Shown here in pieces: positions 39,521 to 46,572 of a stretch of DNA of 64,000 nt; within the stretch, counting starts at the first letter, position 1, and every line of letters begins with the position of its first letter. The stretch is taken from contig NZ_JACCFY010000001.1 of the NCBI RefSeq assembly GCF_013410745.1, positions 3,286,001 through 3,350,000 on the forward strand, read 5' to 3'. Position numbers and translations under genes: made by a program. The DNA comes from Nesterenkonia xinjiangensis (lineage in GTDB: Bacteria > Actinomycetota > Actinomycetes > Actinomycetales > Micrococcaceae). The notes beneath the pieces are model-generated. The model made no database searches. It saw nothing but the letters and a program-made list of their open reading frames with translations, and was not told where the DNA came from.

Positions 39521-39554
39521 TTGTATCCCTGTTCACAACCGATTACAGTTGTGA
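39521..39554 (+). promoter_or_regulatory. Leaderless promoter overlapped by inverted repeat (SatD-like operon)
   Basis: TTGTAT (39521-39526), 17 bp, TACAGT (39544-39549), then the ATG only 7 nt beyond, giving a leaderless transcript. The inverted repeat TCACAAC-8 bp-GTTGTGA (TCACAAC ends 39540, GTTGTGA 39548-39554) brackets the -10 element, and a further half-site GGTTGTGA lies at 39491-39498. The HTH in the adjacent gene product is a natural candidate for binding. Confidence 0.6.
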
Positions 39555-39556
39555 CC

Positions 39557-40189
39557 ATGTTCGTCATGACCCTGGACCAGAAGGGCTCCCGCCGTCAGCC
39601 CGATCTCGTGGATCAGGCGGCCGCCGAGCTCGACGCGCGCGCCGCGGAGCACCTGGTGCGGCCTTTCCAGCGCACCGCTGGCGATGAGATCCAGGGGGTC
39701 CTCGACGACGCCGGGGCAGTCCTGGTCGTCGCGCTCTGGGCGGCACGCAGCGAGCAGTGGAGCATCGGGATCGGCGTGGGCACCGTACGCACGCCGCTGC
39801 CGCAGGAGACTCGTGCCGGAAGTGGTCAGGCCTTCGAGGCCGCGCGCGAGGCGGTCACCCGCGCCAAGCGCGCCTCAGGGGGAGTGGCGCTGAGCGCCGG
39901 GGAGTCCCAGGGGCATGCCGCCGAGCAGGCGGAGGCGCTGCTGCAGATGCTCGGCGAGCTGGAGCGCCGGCGCACTGGCTCCAGTCAGGAGGCGGGTGAG
40001 CTGATCGAGCAGGGATTCTCCCAGGCTCAGGCCGCCGAGCAGCTGGGGACCAGCCAGCAGGCGGTCTCTCGCAGGCTCCGGCGCGGGCTCTGGACGGAGA
40101 CGCGGCGGGTCATGTCAGTGGCGGCAGAGATCATGGAGGACATGTACCAGGACATGTACCAGGAAGAGGATCAGGAGCTCCACGAGTGA
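39557..40189 (+). CDS. SatD-like protein with C-terminal helix-turn-helix
   Basis: Protein of 210 aa. The N-terminal half (MFVMTLDQKGSRRQPD, TAGDEIQGVLDDAGAVL, SIGIGVGTV, GSGQAFEAAREAV) matches the SatD layout. It also parallels the order of motifs in class III nucleotide cyclases: an early Asp before G-S (Asp7), a GDE turn (Asp43), the I-G-I-x-x-G strand (70-75) and the G-x-A-x-x-A-A-R helix. A sigma-like HTH (QAAEQLGTSQQAVSRRLRRG) fills 158-177, then an acidic tail. The ATG is leaderless and the end overlaps the next gene by GTGA. Cyclase activity is not established; the HTH suggests autoregulation. Confidence 0.65.
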   Translation: MFVMTLDQKGSRRQPDLVDQAAAELDARAAEHLVRPFQRTAGDEIQGVLDDAGAVLVVALWAARSEQWSIGIGVGTVRTPLPQETRAGSGQAFEAAREAVTRAKRASGGVALSAGESQGHAAEQAEALLQMLGELERRRTGSSQEAGELIEQGFSQAQAAEQLGTSQQAVSRRLRRGLWTETRRVMSVAAEIMEDMYQDMYQEEDQELHE

Positions 40190-40725
40190 TCATCGCTGCC
40201 ACCGTCCTGCTCCTGCTCGCCGCCGTGCCGGCTGGGGCATCCCTTCCGCATCGTGCGGCGCGTCCCTCCCTGGGGCTGCTCAACATCACGGCATTGGCGC
40301 AGCTGGCGCTGCTGGCGGCCGCCGCGCTGTGTGCGCTGCAGGTCTCCGGAGTGGACGACGGCGGCTGGCGCCCCGCGCTGGTGATCGCCGCGACGGCGGC
40401 GGCCTGTCTGGGTGGTTCAGGGGTCTCCGTCGCCGTGCTGGACACCGCCACGCGGTTCGACGCGCGGCCGCACGCCGACCAGGGGCCGCCGGTGCTGCGC
40501 GGCGGTGCCTGGATAGGCCTGCTGGAACGCCTGGCGGTGGTGTCCACGCTGCTCATGGGGTGGCCGGAGGGTCTTGCCGTGGTGCTCGCAGTGAAAGGGT
40601 TGGCCAGATATTCGGAGCTCAAGCAGCCCAACGGCGCGGCCGAGCGCTTCATCATCGGCACTTTCTGCTCGGTGCTCTGGGCCTCCGCCTGTGCGGGCGT
40701 GGCGACACTCGGCCTCATGGGATGA
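40186..40725 (+). CDS. Multi-span membrane protein coupled to SatD-like protein
   Basis: Integral membrane protein of 179 aa with four to five predicted helices (IIAATVLLLLAAVPAG; LNITALAQLALLAAAALCAL; LVIAATAAACLGGSGVSVAVL; LAVVSTLLMGWPEGLAVVLAV; FIIGTFCSVLWASACAGVAT). The segment KGLARYSELKQPNGAAERFI between the last two helices is hydrophilic and looks conserved. GTG start overlapping the SatD-like stop. No known domain assigned; a partner or effector of the SatD-like protein by context. Confidence 0.65.
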   Translation: MIIAATVLLLLAAVPAGASLPHRAARPSLGLLNITALAQLALLAAAALCALQVSGVDDGGWRPALVIAATAAACLGGSGVSVAVLDTATRFDARPHADQGPPVLRGGAWIGLLERLAVVSTLLMGWPEGLAVVLAVKGLARYSELKQPNGAAERFIIGTFCSVLWASACAGVATLGLMG

Positions 40726-40755
40726 GAGTCCCGGAGGTCGCACAGTCGCCTCGAA

Positions 40756-40821
40756 TGCAACAAAGGGTTGCACATGACCGCAGCTCCCGGTACTCTGCCA
40801 CTATCAGCAACCATTTGTTGC
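40756..40821 (+). promoter_or_regulatory. Promoter flanked by two ArsR-type operators
   Basis: Two related palindromes, TGCAAC-AAAGG-GTTGCA (40756-40772) and GCAAC-CATTT-GTTGC (40807-40821), have centres 50 bp apart. Between them TTGCAC (40769-40774) and TACTCT (40791-40796) form a 16-bp-spaced promoter, so binding at the first site covers -35 and at the second covers the early transcribed region. The ArsR regulator of the operon is the probable binder. Confidence 0.65.
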
Positions 40822-40870
40822 ATAAAATCGAGGCTACGAGATCACCGACATCGCCACGAGAGGGCCGATC

Positions 40871-41389
40871 ATGTCAGACCACACGCACTCGTCAGGCCAC
40901 ACGCCGGGCACCGCAGAGCCCGAGCAGGGAAGCATCACTCGGACGCTGGAGATCGAGGCGTCTCCGGAGATCGTCTATGAGGTGATCAGCTCGCCGGGAC
41001 ATATGGCGAGATGGTGGCCGGAGCAGGCGGACTTCACCTCCCGGGCGGGGGAGACCGGCACGCTGGTCTTCGGTGAGTCCTGTGGCTGCGGACAGGCCGA
41101 GACCGTGCCCCTGACTATCGTCGAGGCGAACCCGCACCGGCGCTTCTCGTTTCGGTGGGTCTACGACGAATCGCATGCCGCACCGGGGAACTCCCTGCTG
41201 GTGACCTTCGACATCGCGCCGCGGCGCGGAGCCCGGGCATCCACTGTGACCATGACTGAGTCCGGCTTCAGGGAGCGTGGCTGGAGCGAGGCCGTCGCCC
41301 GGGCGGAGCATCGGGATCATTCCCAGGGGTGGGGCATCTTCCTCCCGCGCCTGCAGTCCTATGCCGCTGAGCTGGTGTCCGCCGCATGA
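40871..41389 (+). CDS. SRPBCC (AHSA1-like) domain protein
   Basis: Hydrophobic-ligand-binding helix-grip protein of 172 aa. ITRTLEIEASPEIVYEVIS, ARWWPEQADF and the C-terminal GWSEAVARAEHRDHSQGWG with LPRLQSYAAE are typical of AHSA1-type members. Such proteins often sit next to an ArsR regulator, as here: its stop overlaps the ArsR start by ATGA. Ligand and activity unknown. Confidence 0.82.
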   Translation: MSDHTHSSGHTPGTAEPEQGSITRTLEIEASPEIVYEVISSPGHMARWWPEQADFTSRAGETGTLVFGESCGCGQAETVPLTIVEANPHRRFSFRWVYDESHAAPGNSLLVTFDIAPRRGARASTVTMTESGFRERGWSEAVARAEHRDHSQGWGIFLPRLQSYAAELVSAA

Positions 41390-41748
41390 GTCTGGGAGAG
41401 CATCGGCCGGACCGGATCGGGGTGGACGACGCCTTGTGGGATGCCGTCGGGGATCCCACAAGGCGGGCCCTGCTGGATCTGATGCTCATCGGCGGGCCCA
41501 GCAGTGCAACCCGGCTCAGTGAGCGGATGCCGGTCTCCAGGCAGGCCGTGGCCAAGCATCTGTCCGTGCTGCAGCGGGTCGGACTGGTCCAGGCGCGCCA
41601 GGAAGGGCGGGAGCGGCAGTTCTCGGTGGACTCCGAGCAGCTGGTGCGGGCCACTGCGCAGCTTCATGAGGTGGGTCGTCGCTGGGACGAGCGCCTGGGT
41701 CGGATCAAGCAGATCGCCGAGGAGATCCAACGTTCACGCCAGAGCTGA
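41386..41748 (+). CDS. ArsR-family transcriptional regulator
   Basis: Winged-HTH repressor of 120 aa. ALWDAVGDPTRRALLDLMLI, the recognition region SERMPVSRQAVAKHLSVLQR and the wing LVQARQEGRERQFSVD are clear. No cysteine or histidine metal site is visible, so this is the non-metal SRPBCC-linked subgroup. Probably autoregulates the operon through the paired GCAAC..GTTGC operators upstream. Confidence 0.87.
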   Translation: MSLGEHRPDRIGVDDALWDAVGDPTRRALLDLMLIGGPSSATRLSERMPVSRQAVAKHLSVLQRVGLVQARQEGRERQFSVDSEQLVRATAQLHEVGRRWDERLGRIKQIAEEIQRSRQS

Positions 41749-42045
41749 ACCGCAGGCACCGTCACGCGGCCTTCTGGTCGGGTCCGGCCGCACCGGAAGT
41801 GACGCGCCGAAGCGCGGAGGAGGAAGAGTAAGCTGCCCTCCGCTAGGTTGACATAATGTAGATTATCGGGCAATTTGGGATGATATGAGAGAGGCTCTCT
41901 GTCTGGTCCCTGTCTGGCCGAGGCTATGTCGTCCATGGCCGGTCTGAGGGACACGAGCGCGTCAAGCGTGCAGAGCGCTGACGCATCGACTGAGACGGCT
42001 TCGACTGAGACAGTCGCGGCCACGTGAGCCGATACGCTTCTGGAC
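41749..42045 (+). other. Intergenic region ahead of rlmA-like gene
   Basis: No gene supported. It holds a locally AT-rich island with TTGACA (41848-41853) without a clear -10, an imperfect stem GCGGCC/GGCCGC with GTCAC/GTGAC after arsR, a direct repeat TCGACTGAGAC near 41990-42010, and TACGCT (42033-42038) ending 7 nt before the next ATG, consistent with a leaderless start. Confidence 0.4.
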
Positions 42046-43038
42046 ATGAGTCAGTCACCGTCGGAGTCCACTGGTCCTGAGCTGATGAGCGACGAGAGTT
42101 GGCCCGTGACGTGCCCGCTGCATGATGACTCACCTGAGGCCGGGTCCCAGGCATCGTCCGTCAGTCAGCCCCTGACCATTCTGCGGGGGGCTTCGGACCC
42201 ACGAGTGAAAGGGCTCGCCTGCCCTGCCGGACACCGATTCGACGCGGCCAAGCAGGGTTATGTCAATCTGCTCGTCGGACGCGGATCATCCGTCACACCG
42301 GACTCCCCGGCGATGATCATGGCGCGCGAACGCGTGCAGAGCGCCGGAGTCTTCTCGGCCCTCACCGACGCACTCGACCAGCTGGCGGAGCTCTGGGCCC
42401 CCATGCGCCACACCGGCGGAGTCGAGATCATGCTCGACTGCGGCGCCGGGACGGGCCATCATCTGCAGAGCCTGTTGGATGCACGACCACAGGCACGCGC
42501 AGTGGCGCTGGACCTCTCCCCTGCCGGTCTGAAGCGCGCCGCACGGCATCCTCGCACCCTCGCTCTGGCCTGGGATCTGTGGAGGCCACTGCCTGTGGCG
42601 GACGGCACCGTGGAGCTGCTCCTGGACATCTTCGCGCCGCGGAACGTCGACGAGTACTTCCGCGTCCTGCTCCCCGGAGCGCCGGCGATCGTCGTCACGC
42701 CTCGTCCGGCGCATCTCCGTGAGCTCTCGGGCCTCGGGCTCCTGGGGATGCAGCCGAACAAGCTCGCAGATCTCAGGACACAGATGCACCGTCGCTTCCT
42801 CGAGCCTGTGGAGCATCGTGTCGTCACCGCTCAGGTCCCGGTCAGCGGCGACTCGGCCCGCGATCTGGTCATGATGGGGCCTGCCGGGCATCACCGCGAG
42901 GCCGACGAGGTCACCGCCCGGATCACCGAAGAGGGCGTCGATCGCGTCACCGTCGACCTGGATGTGACCGTGTGGCGACGACCCGCCGGCGGCCGGGGAT
43001 CCGCGCACGAGTGTGACAGGGGTGACGGGAACCCGTGA
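42046..43038 (+). CDS. 23S rRNA (guanine-N1)-methyltransferase RlmA-like
   Basis: SAM-dependent methyltransferase of 330 aa of the RlmA/TlrB family, which methylate G745 or G748 of 23S rRNA (the second confers macrolide tolerance). A zinc-ribbon-like N-terminus (CPLH, then CPAGHRFDAAKQGYVNLL) precedes a Rossmann methyltransferase domain with MLDCGAGTGHH (SAM loop) and LDIFAPRNVDEYFRVL. Unusual: the second ligand position is His rather than Cys, and about 35 residues separate the two halves of the ribbon instead of about 12. A TACGCT -10 just ahead suggests leaderless mRNA. Confidence 0.82.
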   Translation: MSQSPSESTGPELMSDESWPVTCPLHDDSPEAGSQASSVSQPLTILRGASDPRVKGLACPAGHRFDAAKQGYVNLLVGRGSSVTPDSPAMIMARERVQSAGVFSALTDALDQLAELWAPMRHTGGVEIMLDCGAGTGHHLQSLLDARPQARAVALDLSPAGLKRAARHPRTLALAWDLWRPLPVADGTVELLLDIFAPRNVDEYFRVLLPGAPAIVVTPRPAHLRELSGLGLLGMQPNKLADLRTQMHRRFLEPVEHRVVTAQVPVSGDSARDLVMMGPAGHHREADEVTARITEEGVDRVTVDLDVTVWRRPAGGRGSAHECDRGDGNP

Positions 43039-43138
43039 GTCAGGCAGAATGAAGGAGACACGCGGCTCACCTGTGCGTTTCCGATCACCGGGCGCATGCT
43101 GAGCAGATGGTGGAGAAGGCTCTCGAGGAGGTTCGCGC

Positions 43139-43624
43139 ATGATCGAATGGTTCGGCGAGAATCTCTGGGCGGCCTGGCTCTCCCTGACCTTCGTGCTGCT
43201 CGTGCTCGAGCTGCTCATGCTCGATCTCCTGTTCCTGATGCTCGCCGCCGGAGCCGCCGGAGCCACCACGGTGGCCCTGGCCGGCGGGCCCGGCTGGATG
43301 CAGGTCGTCATCGGCTCCGCCACGGCCCTGCTGATGCTCGGCGCCGTGCGACCTGTCGCGCTTAAGCACATGAAGAAGGGCTCCGAGGAGCAGCTGACCA
43401 ATGTGGACCGGATGGCCGGCCTGGACGCACAGCCCCTCGAGACGATCACCGCTGAGGGTGGCCTCGCCGAGGTCGACGGTGACACCTGGACCGCCCGCAC
43501 CACCGGGAACTTCCGCATCGAGCCGGGCATGGCAGCCGTCGTGGAGTCCGTGGAGGGCGCCATCGTCTACCTGCGGCCCGTTCCCGGAATCGAGTGGCAG
43601 GATCCTGAACCCCGCGAGGCCTGA
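43139..43624 (+). CDS. NfeD-family membrane protein
   Basis: Protein of 161 aa with two or three hydrophobic helices (SLTFVLLVLELLMLDLLFLM, ATTVALAGGPGWMQVVIGSATALL) followed by a soluble OB-fold domain (about 85-155: GGLAEVDGDTWTARTTGNF, VESVEGAIVYLRPV). GAGGAGG precedes the ATG. It is followed 65 nt later by an SPFH protein, the classic NfeD-stomatin pairing involved in membrane microdomain organisation. Confidence 0.88.
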   Translation: MIEWFGENLWAAWLSLTFVLLVLELLMLDLLFLMLAAGAAGATTVALAGGPGWMQVVIGSATALLMLGAVRPVALKHMKKGSEEQLTNVDRMAGLDAQPLETITAEGGLAEVDGDTWTARTTGNFRIEPGMAAVVESVEGAIVYLRPVPGIEWQDPEPREA

Positions 43625-43689
43625 GCGGCACTGCCAGACCCCAGAGACCAGTCAAGTTCCCCGCGACAGAAACGAAGATCGGAAGCCCC

Positions 43690-45114
43690 ATGGATGTAGC
43701 AATTCTCGTCGTCCTCCTGGCGTTGATGGCGCTGGTCGTCATCATCCTGGTGCGCAGCGTGCGGATCATCCCGCAGGCGCGTACCGGGATCGTCGAGCGC
43801 CTCGGCAAGTACCAGCGGACTCAGGGCCCCGGGCTCACCCTGCTGGTCCCCTTCATCGACCGGCTCGTGCCGCTGCTGGACATGCGCGAGCAGGTCGTCT
43901 CCTTTCCGCCGCAGCCGGTGATCACCGAGGACAACCTCGTGGTCTCCATCGACACTGTGGTCTACTTCCAGATCACCGACCCCAAATCGGCGACCTATGA
44001 GATCCAGAACTACATCCACGCAGTCCAGGAGCTGACCACCACCACGCTGCGCAACGTGGTCGGCGGCATGCACCTGGAGGCCGCACTGACCTCCCGGGAC
44101 CGGATCAACGGGCAGCTTCGCGGCGAGCTCGACAAGGTCACCGGCCGGTGGGGCATCCGCGTCGCCCGTGTGGAGCTCAAGGCGATCGAGCCACCCCTGT
44201 CCATCCAGGACTCGATGGAGAAGCAGATGCGCGCCGAGCGCGACCGTCGCGCGGCGATCCTCACCGCCGAGGGCACCAAGCAGTCGGCGGTCCTTACCGC
44301 CGAAGGTGAGCGCCAGGCCGCCATCCTGCAGGCTGAGGGTGAGGCCCAGGCCCGCATCCTGGCCGCCAACGCAGAGGCCCAGGCCATCGAGACCGTGTTC
44401 AGCGCCGTGCACGACTCCGAGCCAGGCCCGGAGCTGCTCTCCTATCAGTACCTGCAGACTCTGCCCGAGCTGGCCAAGGGCGACTCCAACACCATGTGGG
44501 TCATCCCCGGCGAGTTCGGCGATGCGCTCAAGGCATTCTCCGGCGCGTTCGGCGGCAACACCGAGGCGACCGACGGCCGCAGCCCCGAGGAGCGTGAGGC
44601 CGAGCGTGCCGCCCGCGAGGAGCGACTGCGGGCGCGTCGTGAACGCAAGGAGCAGGAGGCCAAGGAACGCCGGGGCAAGCCGGCGATCTCCGACGCCATC
44701 GCAGACATGGCGTCCTCGGCACGATCCACCTCGGTGACCGACGAGCACCCGCACTATGAGGGCACCCGGGACATCGAGGCCGAGGCACGTCGAGCACAGA
44801 CCGGCGGCGGAGGACGGGACGCGCCCAGCCTCGACAGGGAGTCGAGCACGGACACCCTGAAGCGGATCGCCGAATCGGCACCTCCCGAGGCTGACCCGTC
44901 CATCGGATCAGGCCGCGGGATCGGCGAGGACTCTGCCCAGCAGGCACTCCCTCAGAACCCTCAGCGCCCGGCCTACGATCCCTACGCGAATCAGGGGAAC
45001 CCGCAGGAGCAGGTCGACCAGCAGGGTCAGCAGCCTCCTCAGGGTTGGCCGCGGCCCCAGCCCGGCCAGGGACCGCACGGCCAGCAGGGCGGCCGACCCC
45101 CGCAGCGGGGCTGA
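43690..45114 (+). CDS. SPFH/stomatin-like (band 7) membrane protein
   Basis: Membrane scaffold protein of 474 aa. One N-terminal anchor (VAILVVLLALMALVVIILV) leads into a band-7 domain (IIPQARTGIVERLGKYQRT to VARVELKAIEPP). A long Ala/Glu coiled coil with the repeating ERQAAILQAEGEAQARILAA pattern follows (about 175-245). The last 180 residues are charged then Gln/Pro/Gly-rich and disordered, ending in PHGQQGGRPPQRG. Pairs with the upstream NfeD protein. A hairpin after the gene also contains the rbpA promoter. Confidence 0.88.
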   Translation: MDVAILVVLLALMALVVIILVRSVRIIPQARTGIVERLGKYQRTQGPGLTLLVPFIDRLVPLLDMREQVVSFPPQPVITEDNLVVSIDTVVYFQITDPKSATYEIQNYIHAVQELTTTTLRNVVGGMHLEAALTSRDRINGQLRGELDKVTGRWGIRVARVELKAIEPPLSIQDSMEKQMRAERDRRAAILTAEGTKQSAVLTAEGERQAAILQAEGEAQARILAANAEAQAIETVFSAVHDSEPGPELLSYQYLQTLPELAKGDSNTMWVIPGEFGDALKAFSGAFGGNTEATDGRSPEEREAERAAREERLRARRERKEQEAKERRGKPAISDAIADMASSARSTSVTDEHPHYEGTRDIEAEARRAQTGGGGRDAPSLDRESSTDTLKRIAESAPPEADPSIGSGRGIGEDSAQQALPQNPQRPAYDPYANQGNPQEQVDQQGQQPPQGWPRPQPGQGPHGQQGGRPPQRG

Positions 45115-45169
45115 TGCCGCGAGAGGTCCCGGAGCCTGCACCCCCTCTGCGCTGAGGGGAGCCAGCTCA

Positions 45170-45202
45170 CAGCTGGCGCCCGGAATATCCGGGCGCCAGC
45201 TG
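45170..45202 (+). terminator. Perfect terminator-like hairpin after SPFH gene
   Basis: 15-bp perfect arms CAGCTGGCGCCCGGA and TCCGGGCGCCAGCTG with the 3-nt loop ATA, followed by the moderately T-rich CTGTTGTG. The left arm end and loop contain the GGAAT of the rbpA promoter. Confidence 0.8.
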
Positions 45203-45208
45203 CTGTTG
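45182..45208 (+). promoter_or_regulatory. Sigma-R/SigH-type promoter of rbpA
   Basis: GGAAT (45182-45186), exactly 18 bp, then GTTG (45205-45208): this matches the GGAAT-N18-GTT consensus of disulfide/thiol-stress sigma factors of the SigR/SigH class. rbpA is a known SigR target in Streptomyces. A transcript would start near 45214, about 40 nt before the ATG. Confidence 0.75.
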
Positions 45209-45252
45209 TGCATCTCGATAACCTGTGTCCCCAGCAGTGGAGGAGAAAGCCG

Positions 45253-45597
45253 ATGAGCGATCGCAGTCTGCGCGGAATGCGCCTGGGTGCGCAGTCCATG
45301 GAGACGGAGCAGGGCGTGGAGCCGGCACCTCGTCAGGACGTCCAGTACGTCTGCGAGGACGGCGAGAAGATCACGGTGACCTTCTCGGCCGAAGCCGATG
45401 TCCCGTCCACCTGGACCTCGCCCACCGGCAAGGAGGGCGTCCTGATGGACGGCTCCAAGCCGGACGACACCCCGGAGAAGCCGGTCCGGACACACTGGGA
45501 CATGCTCCTGGAGCGTCGCTCCGTCGAGGAGCTAGAGGAGATCCTCACCGAGCGTCTCAAGCAGCTCCGTGAGCGTCGCGGCGAGAAGGTCTCCTGA
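45253..45597 (+). CDS. rbpA: RNA polymerase-binding protein RbpA
   Basis: Actinobacterial transcription activator of 114 aa that binds sigma-A/RNA polymerase. It shows the disordered N-terminus (MSDRSLRGMRLGAQSMETEQG), the core domain (YVCEDGEKITVTFSAEADVP, WTSPTGKEGVL), and the C-terminal sigma-interaction domain (THWDMLLERRSVEELEEILT). The core has one Cys (YVCEDG), so the full zinc site of some homologues is absent. GGAGGAG precedes the ATG. Convergent with ppm1 over a shared terminator. Confidence 0.95.
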   Translation: MSDRSLRGMRLGAQSMETEQGVEPAPRQDVQYVCEDGEKITVTFSAEADVPSTWTSPTGKEGVLMDGSKPDDTPEKPVRTHWDMLLERRSVEELEEILTERLKQLRERRGEKVS

Positions 45598-45636
45598 CCC
45601 TGGTCACGCCCTCGGACGCGTCCGCCCCATAATCCT

Positions 45637-45682
45637 GTCAGAAGAGCCCGTCACCGGAACAGCGGTGGCGGGCTCTTCTGAC
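45637..45682. terminator. Bidirectional terminator between rbpA and ppm1
   Basis: 20-bp arms (45637-45656 and 45663-45682) with one A-G-type mismatch/wobble and a 6-nt loop GAACAG; the core is AGAAGAGCCCG / CGGGCTCTTCT. It lies between the converging stops, so it can serve both genes. Confidence 0.88.
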
Positions 45683-45722
45683 CTCAGACCGCTGACGCGA
45701 CGTCGAGGCTGATCACGGCGGG

Positions 45723-46457
45723 TCAGCGCAGTCCGAACCTCCCGGACAGCGCCTCGGCGCGGGCCCCCAGACCCCATCGGGTCACGTTCAGCATGGCCTC
45801 GACGACGATGTCGGAGCTCATCTTCGAAGCCCCAAGCGTGCGTTCCACAAAGGTGATCGGCACCTCCACGATCGTCTTGCGCTGCCGGGCCACGCGGAAG
45901 GTCATGTCCACCTGGAAGCCGTATCCCACCGATTCGATGCTGTTGAGGTCGATGTCCTCCAGGGTGGAACGGCGAAACACCCGGAAGCCCGCGGTGATGT
46001 CCCGCACGGGAAGGCCCAGCAGGGTCCGTGAATACAGAGAGCCTGCGCGGGAGATGACCTCACGGTGCAGGGGCCAGTTGACCACGGCTCCCCCGGCCAC
46101 CCAGCGGGATCCGATGACCAGGTCGGCCTCATCGATCTTCGCGATAAGGTCCGGCAGCTGCTCGGGCTGGTGGGAGCCGTCGGCGTCGAGTTCGACGAGC
46201 ACGTCATACTCACGGTCGAGGCCCCAGCGGAAACCCGCGATATACGCTCCGCCCAGACCGTTCTTCGCCCTTCGGTGCAGCACATGGATCTGCGGGTCCT
46301 CGTGCCCCATACGCTCGGCCAGCTGACCGGTCCCGTCGGGACTGTTGTCGTCGACCACGAGCACGTCAGATTCGGGCACGGCGGCGCGCAGCCGCTGCAC
46401 CGTGATCGGCAGAGCCTCGATCTCGTTGTATGTCGGGATGATCGTCAGGATCTTCAC
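45723..46457 (-). CDS. ppm1: Polyprenol-phosphate mannosyltransferase
   Basis: GT2 glycosyltransferase (244 aa) that moves mannose from GDP-mannose to polyprenyl phosphate for lipomannan and protein mannosylation. IIPTYNEIEALPITVQRL, DVLVVDDNSPDGTGQ (first Asp motif), YDVLVELDADGSHQPEQLP (DAD) and GSRWVAGG are typical of Dpm1-type enzymes. GTG start. No fused Lnt acyltransferase domain and no C-terminal membrane anchor, unlike the mycobacterial fusion. Orientation against rbpA is conserved in actinobacteria. Confidence 0.9.
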   Translation of the reverse strand: MKILTIIPTYNEIEALPITVQRLRAAVPESDVLVVDDNSPDGTGQLAERMGHEDPQIHVLHRRAKNGLGGAYIAGFRWGLDREYDVLVELDADGSHQPEQLPDLIAKIDEADLVIGSRWVAGGAVVNWPLHREVISRAGSLYSRTLLGLPVRDITAGFRVFRRSTLEDIDLNSIESVGYGFQVDMTFRVARQRKTIVEVPITFVERTLGASKMSSDIVVEAMLNVTRWGLGARAEALSGRFGLR

Positions 46458-46572
46458 GGGTGGCCTCGTGCCCCTTCTGTCTCAGACTGTCTCGTGCCGA
46501 CTCTGGCCGTCGGGCACGGGTGCCCGCCGAGGACGGCAGCACTCGATGTATTGTGCACCCATTCGGGCCGGT

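Noticed and set aside
39557-40725. SatD-like gene plus membrane protein as a proven cyclic-nucleotide defence system
   Set aside because: Only motif order and gene pairing support it; no cyclic-nucleotide-binding or effector domain is visible, so it is kept as a hypothesis only.
41848-41876. TTGACA promoter with attenuator for the rlmA-like gene
   Set aside because: No convincing -10 at 16-18 bp and no leader peptide; the leaderless TACGCT arrangement fits better.
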